Shown: in pieces, positions 32,303 to 42,590 of the stretch
Numbering within the stretch: position 1 is the first letter of the stretch
Layout of the letters: the number at the start of each line of letters is the position of its first letter
Source: Methyloligella sp.
Lineage (GTDB): Bacteria > Pseudomonadota > Alphaproteobacteria > Rhizobiales > HXMU1428-3
Direction: 5' to 3'
Length of the DNA stretch: 64,000 nucleotides
Assembly (NCBI GenBank): GCA_021604645.1
Contig: BQJJ01000014.1
Span: 1 to 64,000, forward strand
Translations under genes and position numbers: made by a program
Notes under the pieces: model-generated
What the model saw: the letters and a program-made list of their open reading frames with translations, nothing else
What the model was told of the DNA's origin: nothing
Databases searched by the model: none

Positions 32303-32852
32303 CGAGGCTCTCCACAATCACATTATCATTGGTATAAACACAAATTTCACACGCAATCTTCATGGCGCGCCGCGCAATGTCTTCAGCGCTTAAATCTTGA
32401 TCAGCCAACGCTCTTGCAGCAGACAAGGCATAATTACCGCCAGAACCAATGCCCATCATGCCCTGTTCAGGTTCAAGCACATCACCCGTGCCCGTGAGAA
32501 CAAGTGTTGTTGATTTATCAGCCACAATCATCATAGCCTCGAGGCGGCGCAAATATCTGTCGGTGCGCCAATCTTTGGCCATCTCAACAGCCGCGCGCAT
32601 AAGTTGCCCGGGATATTGCTCCAATTTGCCCTCTAGTCGTTCAAAAAGAGTGAAGGCATCAGCAGTCGCACCTGCAAAGCCGGCAATCACAGAACCATTT
32701 CCAAGAGGACGAACTTTTCTCGCATTCCCTTTAATCACAGTCGCGCCAAGGCTCACCTGGCCATCACCAGCAATCACAACTTTATCACCTTTTCGAACGG
32801 TAACAATGGTGGTGCCTCGCCAACCAGTTGGGTCATTATTCATCTCGGACAT
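32292..32852 (-). CDS. hslV: HslV peptidase
   Basis: [24 protein letters not shown]. Confidence 0.97.
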   Translation of the reverse strand: MSEMNNDPTGWRGTTIVTVRKGDKVVIAGDGQVSLGATVIKGNARKVRPLGNGSVIAGFAGATADAFTLFERLEGKLEQYPGQLMRAAVEMAKDWRTDRYLRRLEAMMIVADKSTTLVLTGTGDVLEPEQGMMGIGSGGNYALSAARALADQDLSAEDIARRAMKIACEICVYTNDNVIVESLDAE

Positions 32853-33100
32853 TAAAGGTCCCTCTCAATTAAACACTGTATAGGGGTTATCCCTAGATAT
32901 TGGATGGAAATACGGCAAGGTCAAGGACTTGGCCAGATAAAAAGTTAGATAGATTAAGGTCTAAACCTAAAATCAGAGCTATTTATAGATTAGTTTCTTG
33001 TCCTGCAACAATGAAAAAGCCTAAAAATTAATTATTTACCAAATTTACTGGGTTATCACAAAGACAGAGTAACAAACTATATGATATGTAAGGTCTAAAT

Positions 33101-33205
33101 TTAGAGCACAATCCGACCGGAGTACAACGAGGATCGGTAAAAATGTGCGCCAAACAAATGACTAGAGCATTCAATCGGTTCCATTTGAAAAGATTATGCT
33201 CTAGC
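33101..33205. repeat. palindromic intergenic repeat (same class as 13180-13282)
   Basis: GCACA...TGTGC arm then TAGAGCAT...cggttccatttgaaaagatt...ATGCTCTA. Confidence 0.55.
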
Positions 33206-33239
33206 TATGGGGCTTAGACCCTATTCGGAGAAGAGTGAA

Positions 33240-33827
33240 ATGCGATCAGCGACAATAGAGCGTAAAACCAACGAAACAGAGATAAGCACCACCATTAATC
33301 TGGATGGAACAGGTCAATATGACATTGAAACAGGTGTTGGCTTCTTTGATCACATGTTGGAACAATTGGCGCGCCACTCCCTAATGGACATAACACTGCG
33401 TTGTAAAGGTGATTTACACATTGACCAGCACCACACAGTTGAAGATTGCGGCATCGCCATGGGCCAGGCATTTACGAAAGCGCTGGGTGATAAAGCAGGC
33501 ATTACGCGCTATGGTTCATGTGATTTGCCAATGGATGAAACGCTAACACGTGTGGCGCTAGATATCTCTGGCCGGCCGTTTTTAGTGTGGCAAGTTGAGT
33601 TCAGCAAAGACAAAATCGGCGATATGGACACAGAACTCTTCAGAGAATGGTTCCAGGCCTTTCACCAACATGCAGGGATCACATTGCACGTAACAAATCT
33701 TTACGGCGATAACAACCACCACATCGCCGAAAGCAGCTATAAAGCCCTTGCAAGAGCCTTGCGTGTTGCCCTGACTATTGACGAAGCCCAAAAAGATAGA
33801 ATACCTTCAACAAAAGGAACGCTTTAG
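33240..33827 (+). CDS. hisB: imidazoleglycerol-phosphate dehydratase
   Basis: start re-set to [40 protein letters not shown]. Confidence 0.96.
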   Translation: MRSATIERKTNETEISTTINLDGTGQYDIETGVGFFDHMLEQLARHSLMDITLRCKGDLHIDQHHTVEDCGIAMGQAFTKALGDKAGITRYGSCDLPMDETLTRVALDISGRPFLVWQVEFSKDKIGDMDTELFREWFQAFHQHAGITLHVTNLYGDNNHHIAESSYKALARALRVALTIDEAQKDRIPSTKGTL

Positions 33828-33840
33828 CGCGCAACTACAA

Positions 33841-33880
33841 AGCGCGGTTGCTAGTAAAAATTGAAGGTGCTCTAAAAGAG
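33841..33880 (+). repeat. degenerate SE
   Basis: agcgcggttgctagtaaaaattgaaggtgctctaaaaga. Confidence 0.6.
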
Positions 33881-33901
33881 TTAAAAAACAAAACAAGCTT
33901 T

Positions 33902-34013
33902 CCGATGAAGGAGCTCAGCCCATTTCGGGCTGAGGGACATGGCGTAGTCCGGTGCTTAGCACCGCCCCTCGGAGGGCCCGCAGCGAAGCTGCGGAATTGC
34001 CCGTGAGAGAGAA
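33902..34013 (+). repeat. long structured element LE-4
   Basis: gatgaaggagCTCAGCCCatttcGGGCTGAGggacatgg...CCGCAGCgaaGCTGCGG-aattgcccgtgagaga; abuts start of 34015 CDS. Confidence 0.9.
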
Positions 34014-34014
34014 T

Positions 34015-34479
34015 ATGCAAACTTATACAATACATGCCCCGATGGAAGATAGCCGCTCATTAGAAGAACGCGCACTAGACTATCAATTCATCAAAGAAGG
34101 CTTTTCAATGTGGGCTGCACTTTTCGGCCCATTTTGGTTACTGATGAAAGGCATGTGGCTTGAAACTCTAGGTTATTTTCTGGCGGCAATCGGCTTGGGC
34201 TTAGCCCTGCAACTGTTAGGCTTCAATGAAGAAGCCATCTCAGCTTTCATATGGGCCGCGAATTTCATATTCGCTCTCTTCGCGCGCGATATTGAGCGAT
34301 TGCATTATGAAAGAAGTGGGTTTAATTTGATCGGAGTGGTCAATGGCAAAACGAAAGATGAGTGCGAAGCCCGCTATTTTCGTTCATCTAATTTTCGTGT
34401 CTTAAACCCAAATGAAACAGATCAAAACAATCAAACTCAAATTCAGACAAACAATAATAAAGAGGTCTTAGAGACATGA
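34015..34479 (+). CDS. DUF2628-like membrane protein
   Basis: start re-set to MQTYTIHAPM; upstream 21 codons of the ORF-track call lie in a long repeat element; FSMWAALFGPFWLLMKGMW. Confidence 0.8.
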   Translation: MQTYTIHAPMEDSRSLEERALDYQFIKEGFSMWAALFGPFWLLMKGMWLETLGYFLAAIGLGLALQLLGFNEEAISAFIWAANFIFALFARDIERLHYERSGFNLIGVVNGKTKDECEARYFRSSNFRVLNPNETDQNNQTQIQTNNNKEVLET

Positions 34480-35156
34480 CCTGTGTCATCATTGACTACG
34501 GCTCTGGTAATCTTCACTCCGCACTAAAATCTTTTGAACGAGCATCAAACGAGAGCGGTCTAAATAAATCCATCACCTTAAGCAACAATCCTGATGATAT
34601 CGCCAAAGCGGATCACATCGTGTTACCAGGCGTTGGCGCTTATGCTGATTGTCTAAGTGGTTTGGAGGCGATTGATGGTTTGAAAGACGCGCTTGAAGAA
34701 GCCGTGATTGAAAAGGGTCGCCCCTTTTTCGGCATCTGTGTTGGCATGCAGCTTATGAGCACTGAAGGCCATGAGTATAAAATCTCAAAAGGCTTAAACT
34801 GGATCCCAGGGCTCGTCGAAGCCATAGAACCAAACGACAAACACTTAAAAATCCCCCACATGGGCTGGAACACGCTCTCTGTACGCCCCTTCAGTTGCCC
34901 ACCAGCAACCGGGGCTGATACACACCCTGTTCTTAAAGACATCAAAACAGGTGAAGATGGCCTGCACGCTTATTTTGTCCATAGTTATCACTTCATACCA
35001 GATAACCCAGCGCATATTTTAGCCACTACAGAGTATGGCGGCGAAATCACAGCGATGGTGGCTAGAGATAATATGATCGGCACCCAGTTCCACCCAGAAA
35101 AGTCTCAGACCCTGGGCTTAAAGCTGATCAGCAATTTCTTAGGGTGGAAGCCATAA
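34476..35156 (+). CDS. hisH: imidazole glycerol phosphate synthase subunit HisH
   Basis: IDYGSGNLHSALKSFERA; FFGICVGMQLM. Confidence 0.96.
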   Translation: MTCVIIDYGSGNLHSALKSFERASNESGLNKSITLSNNPDDIAKADHIVLPGVGAYADCLSGLEAIDGLKDALEEAVIEKGRPFFGICVGMQLMSTEGHEYKISKGLNWIPGLVEAIEPNDKHLKIPHMGWNTLSVRPFSCPPATGADTHPVLKDIKTGEDGLHAYFVHSYHFIPDNPAHILATTEYGGEITAMVARDNMIGTQFHPEKSQTLGLKLISNFLGWKP

Positions 35157-35239
35157 GTGATTAGCCCATTGCATATCAATGCTTTCCAAGCTACAAGCTA
35201 AGCCTTAAAACTATAACCCCCTAATAAATAGGCTAGCCT

Positions 35240-35965
35240 ATGATACTTTTCCCTGCGATTGATCTTAAAGATGGAAACTGTGTGCGCTTGATTAAAGGCG
35301 AGATGGACCAGGCAACTGTGTTTAATGAAAGCCCTGCAAACCAGGCCAAACAGTTTGAAGATCAAGGCTTTGAATATCTGCATATTGTGGATTTGAATGG
35401 CGCCTTTGCAGGGGAACCAGTTAATGGCGGCGCGGTTGATGAAATTTTGGCGGCTATCAAAATGCCGACCCAGTTGGGTGGTGGCATCAGAGATTTAAAA
35501 ACCATTGAGATGTGGTTGGAAAAAGGCATCAGCCGGGTGATCTTAGGTACCGTCGCCGTGAAAGATCCTGAGCTCGTTATTGAAGCATGCAAAAAATTTC
35601 CAGGGAAAATTGCAGTAGGCATTGATGCAAAAGACGGGTTCGTGGCTGTAGAAGGCTGGGCCGAAGTTTCTGAACTCAGCGTCATTGAGCTGGCGAAAAA
35701 GTTTGAAAACGCCGGCGTAGCAGCGATTATTTATACAGACATTGCAAGAGACGGCATCTTGGCAGGGCTGAATATGAAATCAACAGTTGAGCTTGCCAAT
35801 GCGGTCTCCATTCCAGTGATTGCTTCAGGTGGTCTGGCTTCAATTGATGATATTCATGAACTGAAAAAGCCAGAAAATGCGATCTTGGAAGGTGCCATCT
35901 CAGGCCGCGCCCTCTATGACGGTCGCCTCGACCCAGCAGAAGCCTTAGCTGTGCTGAAAGCATAA
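35240..35965 (+). CDS. hisA: HisA isomerase
   Basis: [20 protein letters not shown]. Confidence 0.96.
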   Translation: MILFPAIDLKDGNCVRLIKGEMDQATVFNESPANQAKQFEDQGFEYLHIVDLNGAFAGEPVNGGAVDEILAAIKMPTQLGGGIRDLKTIEMWLEKGISRVILGTVAVKDPELVIEACKKFPGKIAVGIDAKDGFVAVEGWAEVSELSVIELAKKFENAGVAAIIYTDIARDGILAGLNMKSTVELANAVSIPVIASGGLASIDDIHELKKPENAILEGAISGRALYDGRLDPAEALAVLKA

Positions 35966-35998
35966 TTTTCAAGCACTGAAAAAAATATAAATTATCTA

Positions 35999-36114
35999 TA
36001 CGAAGAAGGAGCATTGCCCTTTTTGGGCAATGGGACATGGCAGCGCTAGCTGCCCGGCGCGTTGCGCCGCACCTCGTAGGCCTGAGCGTAGCGAGGAATA
36101 GCCGTGAGAGAAAA
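35999..36114 (+). repeat. long structured element LE-5
   Basis: CATTGCCCtttttGGGCAATG; GGCAGCgctaGCTGCC; cggcgcgttgcgccg. Confidence 0.92.
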
Positions 36115-36186
36115 TAAACTTTCTTTCATAATGTATTCCTGTAAATTAAAAGTCAGGTTTAATGATATTGGTTCGGGGATTGATGA

Positions 36187-37080
36187 TTGTTGAATTTTAA
36201 CTTTCTAGCAAAGGCCTTAATTATTTTAAGTCTGAGCCTATGTTTTAGTTTCACTAATATAAGTGATGGTCAATCCAAACAAAGTGCTCGAGATTTTAAA
36301 AAACAATTCCAAACCTTTACAAAATCAGATGATGGTCAAAAGGGAAACTGGTTAGACAAAACCTCACCGTGGGCGCCTTACTTTAATTCAATAAACACTT
36401 TAGAGCGATCCAAAGAACAAATAAGTTGGGAGCAAGAAGGACGCTGCCAAAAAGTTTTAACAGCTATTCAAGCTGCTTTCATTAAAGCTCATCCAAAACT
36501 AGCAGTCATTTTTTTTAAAGGGCCAATACGACTTAATTTTGAGCGAACAATCATCCCCTATCACTCCCCTTCTTACAAACGATGTCAAATCTGGAAGAAG
36601 TTAAACGTGGTGATCGAAACAAGCAGGCGAGCAAATGTGAACTTAACCGACCCGTTTGTGAATTTACCTTACATATATTTAGGGGAAGAAAAGCCAACTA
36701 AAAAACCAAGTCAGAAAAAGATGAAGCCTGAAGATGTCAGATTGTCTAAAATTTATAAAAAAGCGGTGATTGATCTTATCTCACTAGCTACTTGCAAAAA
36801 CGATAAAATGGCTCTGAGAGATATAAACGAACTTGATATGATGAGTTATTCGAGAGTTTTTACTGAAACTGAGGCTTATTTTTTAGATGCGATTGCACAA
36901 TCAATGTCAGTTAAAACAAACCTTTATCAAAATGTAAAAATACGGTTGAGTAAAAAATACTCGCAAGATCGAGCATCTTATGACCCTCAAAAACTTTTTT
37001 TTCTGCAAACCCATCTACAAAATAACGATATGGAAAAAGCAAAAAAGTTAGTTCCTAATCTTACTAGGCACTGTAGGTGA
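36187..37080 (+). CDS. secreted hypothetical protein
   Basis: 297 aa; N-terminal hydrophobic signal; start codon uncertain (TTG). Confidence 0.6.
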   Translation: MLNFNFLAKALIILSLSLCFSFTNISDGQSKQSARDFKKQFQTFTKSDDGQKGNWLDKTSPWAPYFNSINTLERSKEQISWEQEGRCQKVLTAIQAAFIKAHPKLAVIFFKGPIRLNFERTIIPYHSPSYKRCQIWKKLNVVIETSRRANVNLTDPFVNLPYIYLGEEKPTKKPSQKKMKPEDVRLSKIYKKAVIDLISLATCKNDKMALRDINELDMMSYSRVFTETEAYFLDAIAQSMSVKTNLYQNVKIRLSKKYSQDRASYDPQKLFFLQTHLQNNDMEKAKKLVPNLTRHCR

Positions 37081-37112
37081 TTTTTGAGTATCTAAAAATG
37101 ATAAGCTTGCTT

Positions 37113-37234
37113 TACGAAGAAGGAGCATTGCCCTTTTCGGGCAATGGGACATGACGCCGGGGGCGTCCGGTGCTTAGCGCTGCCTCTCGGAGGCCCATGA
37201 GCTTCAGCTCATGGAATAGCCGTGAGAGAGAAAA
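37113..37234 (+). repeat. long structured element LE-6
   Basis: CATTGCCCttttcGGGCAATG; GACGCCgggGGCGTC; CCATGAGCttcaGCTCATGG. Confidence 0.92.
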
Positions 37235-37242
37235 GTAAAATT

Positions 37243-37722
37243 TTATTTCATAAACGGCACCATGCTGCGCATTACACACACATAAAAAGCAAAGTGGCAC
37301 CAAAAGGGTGTGACAGTTTTTAACTTGCTGCATTTCTCAAAATCACTCAGACAGGTAAAAGGCTGACTATCAAATTTAATGGCCTCTTCTTTGGTGAAGG
37401 GCAGTTTGGTCTCCGCTCTTTTTTTAATGTTCTCAAGCCGCGTTAAAATTTCTTTTTGGCTGTGTTTTGGGAGTGATAAAAAATTATCAACTGTAATCAA
37501 ATCTCCATCAACCGCATTTTCGAGAGTGCGCAGTTGGGTTTCAAAAACTTTTAGGTTAAATTTCTGAGCTTTTAAAATCTTCGGGGCAGATTTTTTCTCA
37601 CTGGCTTTTTTGATGGTTTCAGCAAGCTTCTGTATGGCTGGTAATGATATTTTTCTTGTTTTCAAGCCTGATACGATTTCATCGTCTTTGACTTGTTTTT
37701 TCTTAGCCATATGGCCTCCCAA
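37243..37722 (-). CDS. hypothetical protein, Lys-rich
   Basis: MAKKKQVKDDEIVSGLKTRK; no recognised domain. Confidence 0.55.
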   Translation of the reverse strand: MGGHMAKKKQVKDDEIVSGLKTRKISLPAIQKLAETIKKASEKKSAPKILKAQKFNLKVFETQLRTLENAVDGDLITVDNFLSLPKHSQKEILTRLENIKKRAETKLPFTKEEAIKFDSQPFTCLSDFEKCSKLKTVTPFWCHFAFYVCVMRSMVPFMK

Positions 37723-37750
37723 AAAAGAACTTCTTTTAAAATGATATGAA

Positions 37751-37767
37751 TAACACCACTGGTGTTA
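37751..37767. promoter_or_regulatory. operator-like palindrome
   Basis: TAACACCA-c-TGGTGTTA in the divergent gap between 37722(-) and 37886(+). Confidence 0.45.
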
Positions 37768-37885
37768 GCTTATATTTAAATTGAAAATATGAACCAGATC
37801 ACAATCCATAACAAATAATTTGTTTCAAGCCAGAGCAATTGAAGGTTATGCTGTTTAAAAAATAAGCAATCACGAGGGCTGCCTA

Positions 37886-39115
37886 ATGTTAAAAACAACA
37901 ACAGAACGTGTCGAATTCACTGGAAGCACCGGAGAAAAAATCGCCGGTAAATTAGACAAACCCATTGGGCCCATTCGTACCTATGCTTTATACGCTCATT
38001 GTTTTACCTGTACAAAAGAGTTCATCGGATCACGTACAATTTGTGAGGCCTTGGCCAGTCACGGCATTGCTGTTCTTCGGTTTGATTTCACAGGGCTTGG
38101 CTCAAGTGGCGGAGATTTTGGTGAAACAAACTTTCTCTCAAATGTTCAAGACCTCATCGCGGCGTCTAAATTTATGGAAGATGAGTTAGAAGCACCATCC
38201 TTACTTATTGGGCATTCATTAGGAGGTGCTGCAGTTCTATCAGCAGCAAAACATATTGATAGCGCAAAAGTCGTTATCTCTATTGCTGCGCCAGCTGATG
38301 CCGATCATGTCATTCACAATTTCGCAGATCACGTTGAAGAGATTGAGACCAATGGATCAGCACAAGTGAAACTAGGCGGAAAAGAGCTGACCATCAGCAA
38401 GCAATTTCTAGAAGACCTCAGAGCGCAAAATGTGACGCAAGGCCTCTCAGATGTTCGCAAAGCATTTTTGATCATGCATTCACCAACAGATAATATGGTC
38501 GGGATTGAAAATGCAGGACGAATATTCGCTGCCGCCAAACACCCAAAAAGTTTTGTGTCATTAGATGAGGCAGATCACCTTCTAACCAAACCAGAAGACG
38601 CGGCTTATGTTGCTGCGAATATCAACACATGGGCCAGCCGCTATTTACCGCGTCCTGAAGATAAGAGCCAAAAATGGGAAGGCCATGTCCGCGTCTCGGA
38701 AACAAGGGCAAGTAAGTTCCAAAACTGGGTGCAAGCAGGGCCGCACGGGTTTATGGCAGATGAACCGAAATCTTATGGCGGGACTGAAACAGGCCCAACT
38801 CCTTATAACTTGTTAGCAGCCGCGCTGGGTGCCTGTACAAACATGACGCTCCGAAACTATGCAAGCTTGAAAAATTTAGAGATCGGTCAAATCAATGTTG
38901 AAGTTGAATATAGCAAAATTCATATTGAAGATTGCAATGAATGCGAGCAAAGCGAAAGTGGAAAAATAGATCAATTTGAACGCCGCATTGAAATTAAAGG
39001 CTTGAGAGACCCTGAATTAGAACAAAAACTACTCTCAATAGCAGATCGATGCCCTGTTCATAGGACATTGGAAAATCAGGCCCATATTGTAACAAATACA
39101 AAGAAAAAAACTTAA
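37886..39115 (+). CDS. alpha/beta hydrolase-OsmC bifunctional protein
   Basis: GHSLGGAAVLSAA hydrolase half; GPTPYNLLAAALGACTNMTLRNYA and CPVHRTLEN OsmC half. Confidence 0.9.
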   Translation: MLKTTTERVEFTGSTGEKIAGKLDKPIGPIRTYALYAHCFTCTKEFIGSRTICEALASHGIAVLRFDFTGLGSSGGDFGETNFLSNVQDLIAASKFMEDELEAPSLLIGHSLGGAAVLSAAKHIDSAKVVISIAAPADADHVIHNFADHVEEIETNGSAQVKLGGKELTISKQFLEDLRAQNVTQGLSDVRKAFLIMHSPTDNMVGIENAGRIFAAAKHPKSFVSLDEADHLLTKPEDAAYVAANINTWASRYLPRPEDKSQKWEGHVRVSETRASKFQNWVQAGPHGFMADEPKSYGGTETGPTPYNLLAAALGACTNMTLRNYASLKNLEIGQINVEVEYSKIHIEDCNECEQSESGKIDQFERRIEIKGLRDPELEQKLLSIADRCPVHRTLENQAHIVTNTKKKT

Positions 39116-39249
39116 AAACACCTGATTTAATCATATCGAAAAAGAGTGTGATCTAAATCACTGGTTTTGCTTGTCAAACCAGGCCCTATGTTTGATAAGT
39201 AAGAAAATGGATTAAACCAAGCGTTCTAAAACAATACTGGAAGACTGAA

Positions 39250-40041
39250 ATGCTTAAAATTAGGGTGATACCCTGCCTTGATGTAAAAGATGGCCGGGTA
39301 GTAAAGGGGGTTAATTTTGTTGACCTTATTGATGCAGGCGATCCGGTAGAAGCTGCAAAAGCCTATGACGCAGCAGGTGCTGATGAGCTCTGTTTTCTAG
39401 ATATCACAGCATCATCCGATAATCGCGGAACGATCTTAGACGTCGTGCAAAGAACAGCTGAAAATTGTTTTATGCCTCTCACTGTTGGCGGAGGTGTAAG
39501 AGAAGTAGCTGACGTTCGCCGCTTACTGGAAGCAGGCGCAGATAAAGTCTCCATTAATACAGCAGCCGTTCATAACCGCGATTTTGTAAATGCAGCTTCA
39601 GAAAAATTTGGTGCGCAATGTATTGTAATTGCAATTGACGCAAAAACTGTCTCTGAAGAGGGAGAGCCCTTGCGCTGGGAAATATTCACCCATGGCGGCA
39701 GAGAGCCAACAGGTATCGATGCTGTTGAATTTGCCAAAGATATGGTGGCAAGAGGCGCTGGTGAAATTCTTCTCACATCAATGGATAGAGACGGCACCCG
39801 CCAGGGCTTTAATCTACCTCTTACCAAAGCTATCTCGGACGCAGTTTCTGTGCCTGTCATAGCATCCGGTGGTGTCGGCGATCTTGATCATCTGGTTGAG
39901 GGAGTAACAAAAGGTGGAGCAAGCGCAGTCTTAGCAGCGTCGATTTTTCACTTTGGGGACTATACAATCGGCGAAGCAAAGAGTTATATGGCCAAAAAAG
40001 GCATTGATATGCGCTTAGATGGGATCCATGCGGATGCTTAG
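39250..40041 (+). CDS. hisF: imidazole glycerol phosphate synthase subunit HisF
   Basis: [28 protein letters not shown]. Confidence 0.97.
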   Translation: MLKIRVIPCLDVKDGRVVKGVNFVDLIDAGDPVEAAKAYDAAGADELCFLDITASSDNRGTILDVVQRTAENCFMPLTVGGGVREVADVRRLLEAGADKVSINTAAVHNRDFVNAASEKFGAQCIVIAIDAKTVSEEGEPLRWEIFTHGGREPTGIDAVEFAKDMVARGAGEILLTSMDRDGTRQGFNLPLTKAISDAVSVPVIASGGVGDLDHLVEGVTKGGASAVLAASIFHFGDYTIGEAKSYMAKKGIDMRLDGIHADA

Positions 40042-40095
40042 TGGGCAACCTGAAGGTCATAACAAATGTTTGGTTGCTAGTAGGTAGCCTGAAGT
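40029..40095 (+). repeat. two SE copies; first overlaps hisF stop codon
   Basis: gcggatgcttagtgggcaacctgaagg and tggttgctagtaggtagcctgaag. Confidence 0.8.
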
Positions 40096-40108
40096 TAGAA
40101 TAGAATTG

Positions 40109-40233
40109 TACGATGAAGGAGCTCAGCCCATTTCCGGGCTGAGGGACATGGCGAAACGCCAGTGTAGCCCGGTGCCTAGTACCGCCCCTCGGAGGCCCAA
40201 GCGTTTAGCGCTTGGAATAGCCGTTAGAGAGAA
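40109..40233 (+). repeat. long structured element LE-7
   Basis: CTCAGCCCatttccGGGCTGAG; CCAAGCGtttagCGCTTGG; ends 2 nt before hisE ATG. Confidence 0.92.
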
Positions 40234-40235
40234 CA

Positions 40236-40553
40236 ATGAAAACAACATTAGAACAGCTTAGTGAAATCATTAAAGAGCGTAGAAGCTCCACCGCTGAGAA
40301 ATCATATACAAAATCATTGATTGAAGCTGGAACGGGCAAATGCGCTAAGAAAATGGGCGAAGAAGCCGTTGAAGCTGTTATTGCTGCAGTGAGTGAAGAT
40401 GATGATGCATTTAAAGAAGAAACGGCAGATTTGTTATATCATCTCTTAGTGCTTCTAGAGCAAAAAAATGTTTCTATGAAAGAAGTTGAAGATATTTTAG
40501 CCTCTCGTATGGGTTTATCTGGCCATGAGGAAAAAGCCCAACGCACACAATAA
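40236..40553 (+). CDS. hisE: phosphoribosyl-ATP diphosphatase
   Basis: KKMGEEAVEAVIAA; EETADLLYHLLVLL. Confidence 0.96.
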   Translation: MKTTLEQLSEIIKERRSSTAEKSYTKSLIEAGTGKCAKKMGEEAVEAVIAAVSEDDDAFKEETADLLYHLLVLLEQKNVSMKEVEDILASRMGLSGHEEKAQRTQ

Positions 40554-40556
40554 AAA

Positions 40557-40594
40557 GCGGTTGCTGGTGGGCAATCTAAAGCGCATTAAAAAAA
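40557..40594 (+). repeat. SE
   Basis: gcgGTTGCtggtggGCAATctaaagcgcattaaaa. Confidence 0.8.
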
Positions 40595-40619
40595 GAACAC
40601 TAAAAAGGTCTCAATCAGT

Positions 40620-41573
40620 ATGCAAGACCCTATTGAATTAGATAAATCTCCCTATTTGATCATGCACCGCGATGAATGGGCAGAGCAGCGCCGTGATACG
40701 CCAATGACATTAAGTCCTGAAGATGTTGAGCGGTTAGGTGGTTTGTCAGAGCGTTTATCAACCACAGAAGTTGAAGAGATTTATCTTCCCCTTTCAAGGC
40801 TGCTAAGCCTATATGTGTCGGCTTCTCAAGAATTACATATGGTAACCAACCGCTTTTTGGGCCAAAAACAGCAAAAAATGCCCTTTATCATAGGTATTGC
40901 CGGCTCTGTTGCCTGCGGAAAAAGCACAACGGCCAGGGTCCTAAAAGCTTTGCTTGCAAGATGGCCAGATCACCCGATGGTTGATCTTATTTCTACAGAT
41001 GGTTTCCTTCTTCCAAATAAAGTTTTGGAAGATCGAGACATTATGGACCGTAAAGGCTTTCCTGAAAGTTTTGATACGAAAAAATTATTATCCTTTTTAG
41101 CTGATGTGAAAGCCGGTAAACCATCGGTAACAGCGCCAGTATATTCACACTTTGCGTATGATATATTGGAAGACCAAGAAGTGGTCATTGATAGACCTGA
41201 TATTTTAATCGTTGAAGGTTTGAATGTCTTGCAGCCCGCACGTTTGCCAAAAAATGGCAGCGGCATTCCCTTCGTTTCAGATTTTTTCGACATCTCGATT
41301 TATATTGACGCAGAAACTGACCATATTCAGGACTGGTATGTTCAAAGGTTTTGGAGATTACGCGCAACAGCGTTTCGTGACCCTGCCTCATATTTCCATA
41401 AATATTCTCTTCTTGATGAAGACGAAGTGGTCAACACAGCCACCGGAATTTGGCAAAACATCAACCATAAAAACTTGGAAGAAAATATCCTTCCAACAAG
41501 GCAAAGAGCAGACCTTATCTTGAAAAAAGCGAAAGATCATTCTGTAGAAGAAGTGATGTTACGCAAATTATAA
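40620..41573 (+). CDS. coaA: pantothenate kinase type I
   Basis: [30 protein letters not shown]. Confidence 0.95.
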   Translation: MQDPIELDKSPYLIMHRDEWAEQRRDTPMTLSPEDVERLGGLSERLSTTEVEEIYLPLSRLLSLYVSASQELHMVTNRFLGQKQQKMPFIIGIAGSVACGKSTTARVLKALLARWPDHPMVDLISTDGFLLPNKVLEDRDIMDRKGFPESFDTKKLLSFLADVKAGKPSVTAPVYSHFAYDILEDQEVVIDRPDILIVEGLNVLQPARLPKNGSGIPFVSDFFDISIYIDAETDHIQDWYVQRFWRLRATAFRDPASYFHKYSLLDEDEVVNTATGIWQNINHKNLEENILPTRQRADLILKKAKDHSVEEVMLRKL

Positions 41574-41587
41574 AACTGTCAAAAACA

Positions 41588-42562
41588 TCACTTGCGTTTT
41601 TTTTCTAACGAAATTTCACTGAGCATCGGCAAATGGTCAGAGCCAATTGAAGGTCCTGCTTCAAAGCGGTGTTTTTTAATTTTCCATAGATCACTATCTC
41701 TAATAAACACATGATCAATTAAAAGGTGAGCAAACGGGAAATAAATGTCAGCATTTTTTGAAGGCCAAGATCGCTCAAACAAGCCAAACTTTTTCAACTT
41801 GTTTTCTTGAGAAAATTTCAAAAGAGCATCTGACCACGGCGTTAAATTAAAATCACCAACGAGTAGTATGGGGTTTTTAAGAGGTGTTAGATAGTTTGAT
41901 AACCACCCAAGTGCATTTGTCTTAAGTTGAGCATTATATGGCCAGTGTAAATGCACTGCTATGAGCTCAATTTTTGTATCGCCAACAGTGAGAACACCAT
42001 GTGCCATAGGTGGGTTATTATTCCCTCTGTTCCAGTGTTTAAAACTTTTGAGCTCGAAGGGAAGTTTTGAAAAAATATAAATATAATTCGGTCGTTTTGT
42101 AGTTTCATCAAAAGGTCCAGAATATTGATAGTCAGACTTTAATAAGTTAACAACATCTTCTGAAATTCCTAGAAACTCTTCTAATATTATAACATCCGGT
42201 TTTTCTTTTCTGACAAGGTCAATAAAGCTATTTGAGTCTTCATTTCCAAAATAAGCATTGAAATTCAGTAACTTAATTTTCTGACTATTCTGATTTTTTC
42301 CAGTTTCGGCAAGCGTTTCAGAAAAACTAGAATAGAAAATAAAACCATTTGATAGAAGCACAAGTAGAGCTAGTGAAAGCCAAACGGGTTTCTTAAGCCA
42401 TAAAAACACAAGAAAAGCAAAGCCAGCACAAACGAAATAATGCAATCTTAAATGATCGAATATATCGAAGGACTGGCTTTGAAAGGGACTAAATGAAATG
42501 AGTGTTAGGGCGAGTATAAGGATTGTCCCAAGACAAAAAATAAAAGAAACTGCTTTACGCAT
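41588..42562 (-). CDS. endonuclease/exonuclease/phosphatase family membrane protein
   Basis: N-terminal TM helices; LLVGDFNLTPWS, SDHLPM. Confidence 0.85.
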   Translation of the reverse strand: MRKAVSFIFCLGTILILALTLISFSPFQSQSFDIFDHLRLHYFVCAGFAFLVFLWLKKPVWLSLALLVLLSNGFIFYSSFSETLAETGKNQNSQKIKLLNFNAYFGNEDSNSFIDLVRKEKPDVIILEEFLGISEDVVNLLKSDYQYSGPFDETTKRPNYIYIFSKLPFELKSFKHWNRGNNNPPMAHGVLTVGDTKIELIAVHLHWPYNAQLKTNALGWLSNYLTPLKNPILLVGDFNLTPWSDALLKFSQENKLKKFGLFERSWPSKNADIYFPFAHLLIDHVFIRDSDLWKIKKHRFEAGPSIGSDHLPMLSEISLEKKRK

Positions 42563-42590
42563 AACACTCTCATTTCAAAAAAAAATAAAC

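Noticed and set aside
33952-34014. N-terminal extension MLSTAPRRARSEAAELPVREN of the 34015 CDS
   Set aside because: Encoded entirely by the LE; the true start is most likely ATG 34015.
39161-39182. Hairpin CTGGTTT...AAACCAG upstream of hisF
   Set aside because: Short isolated stem with no conserved context in the window; not enough to call an attenuator.
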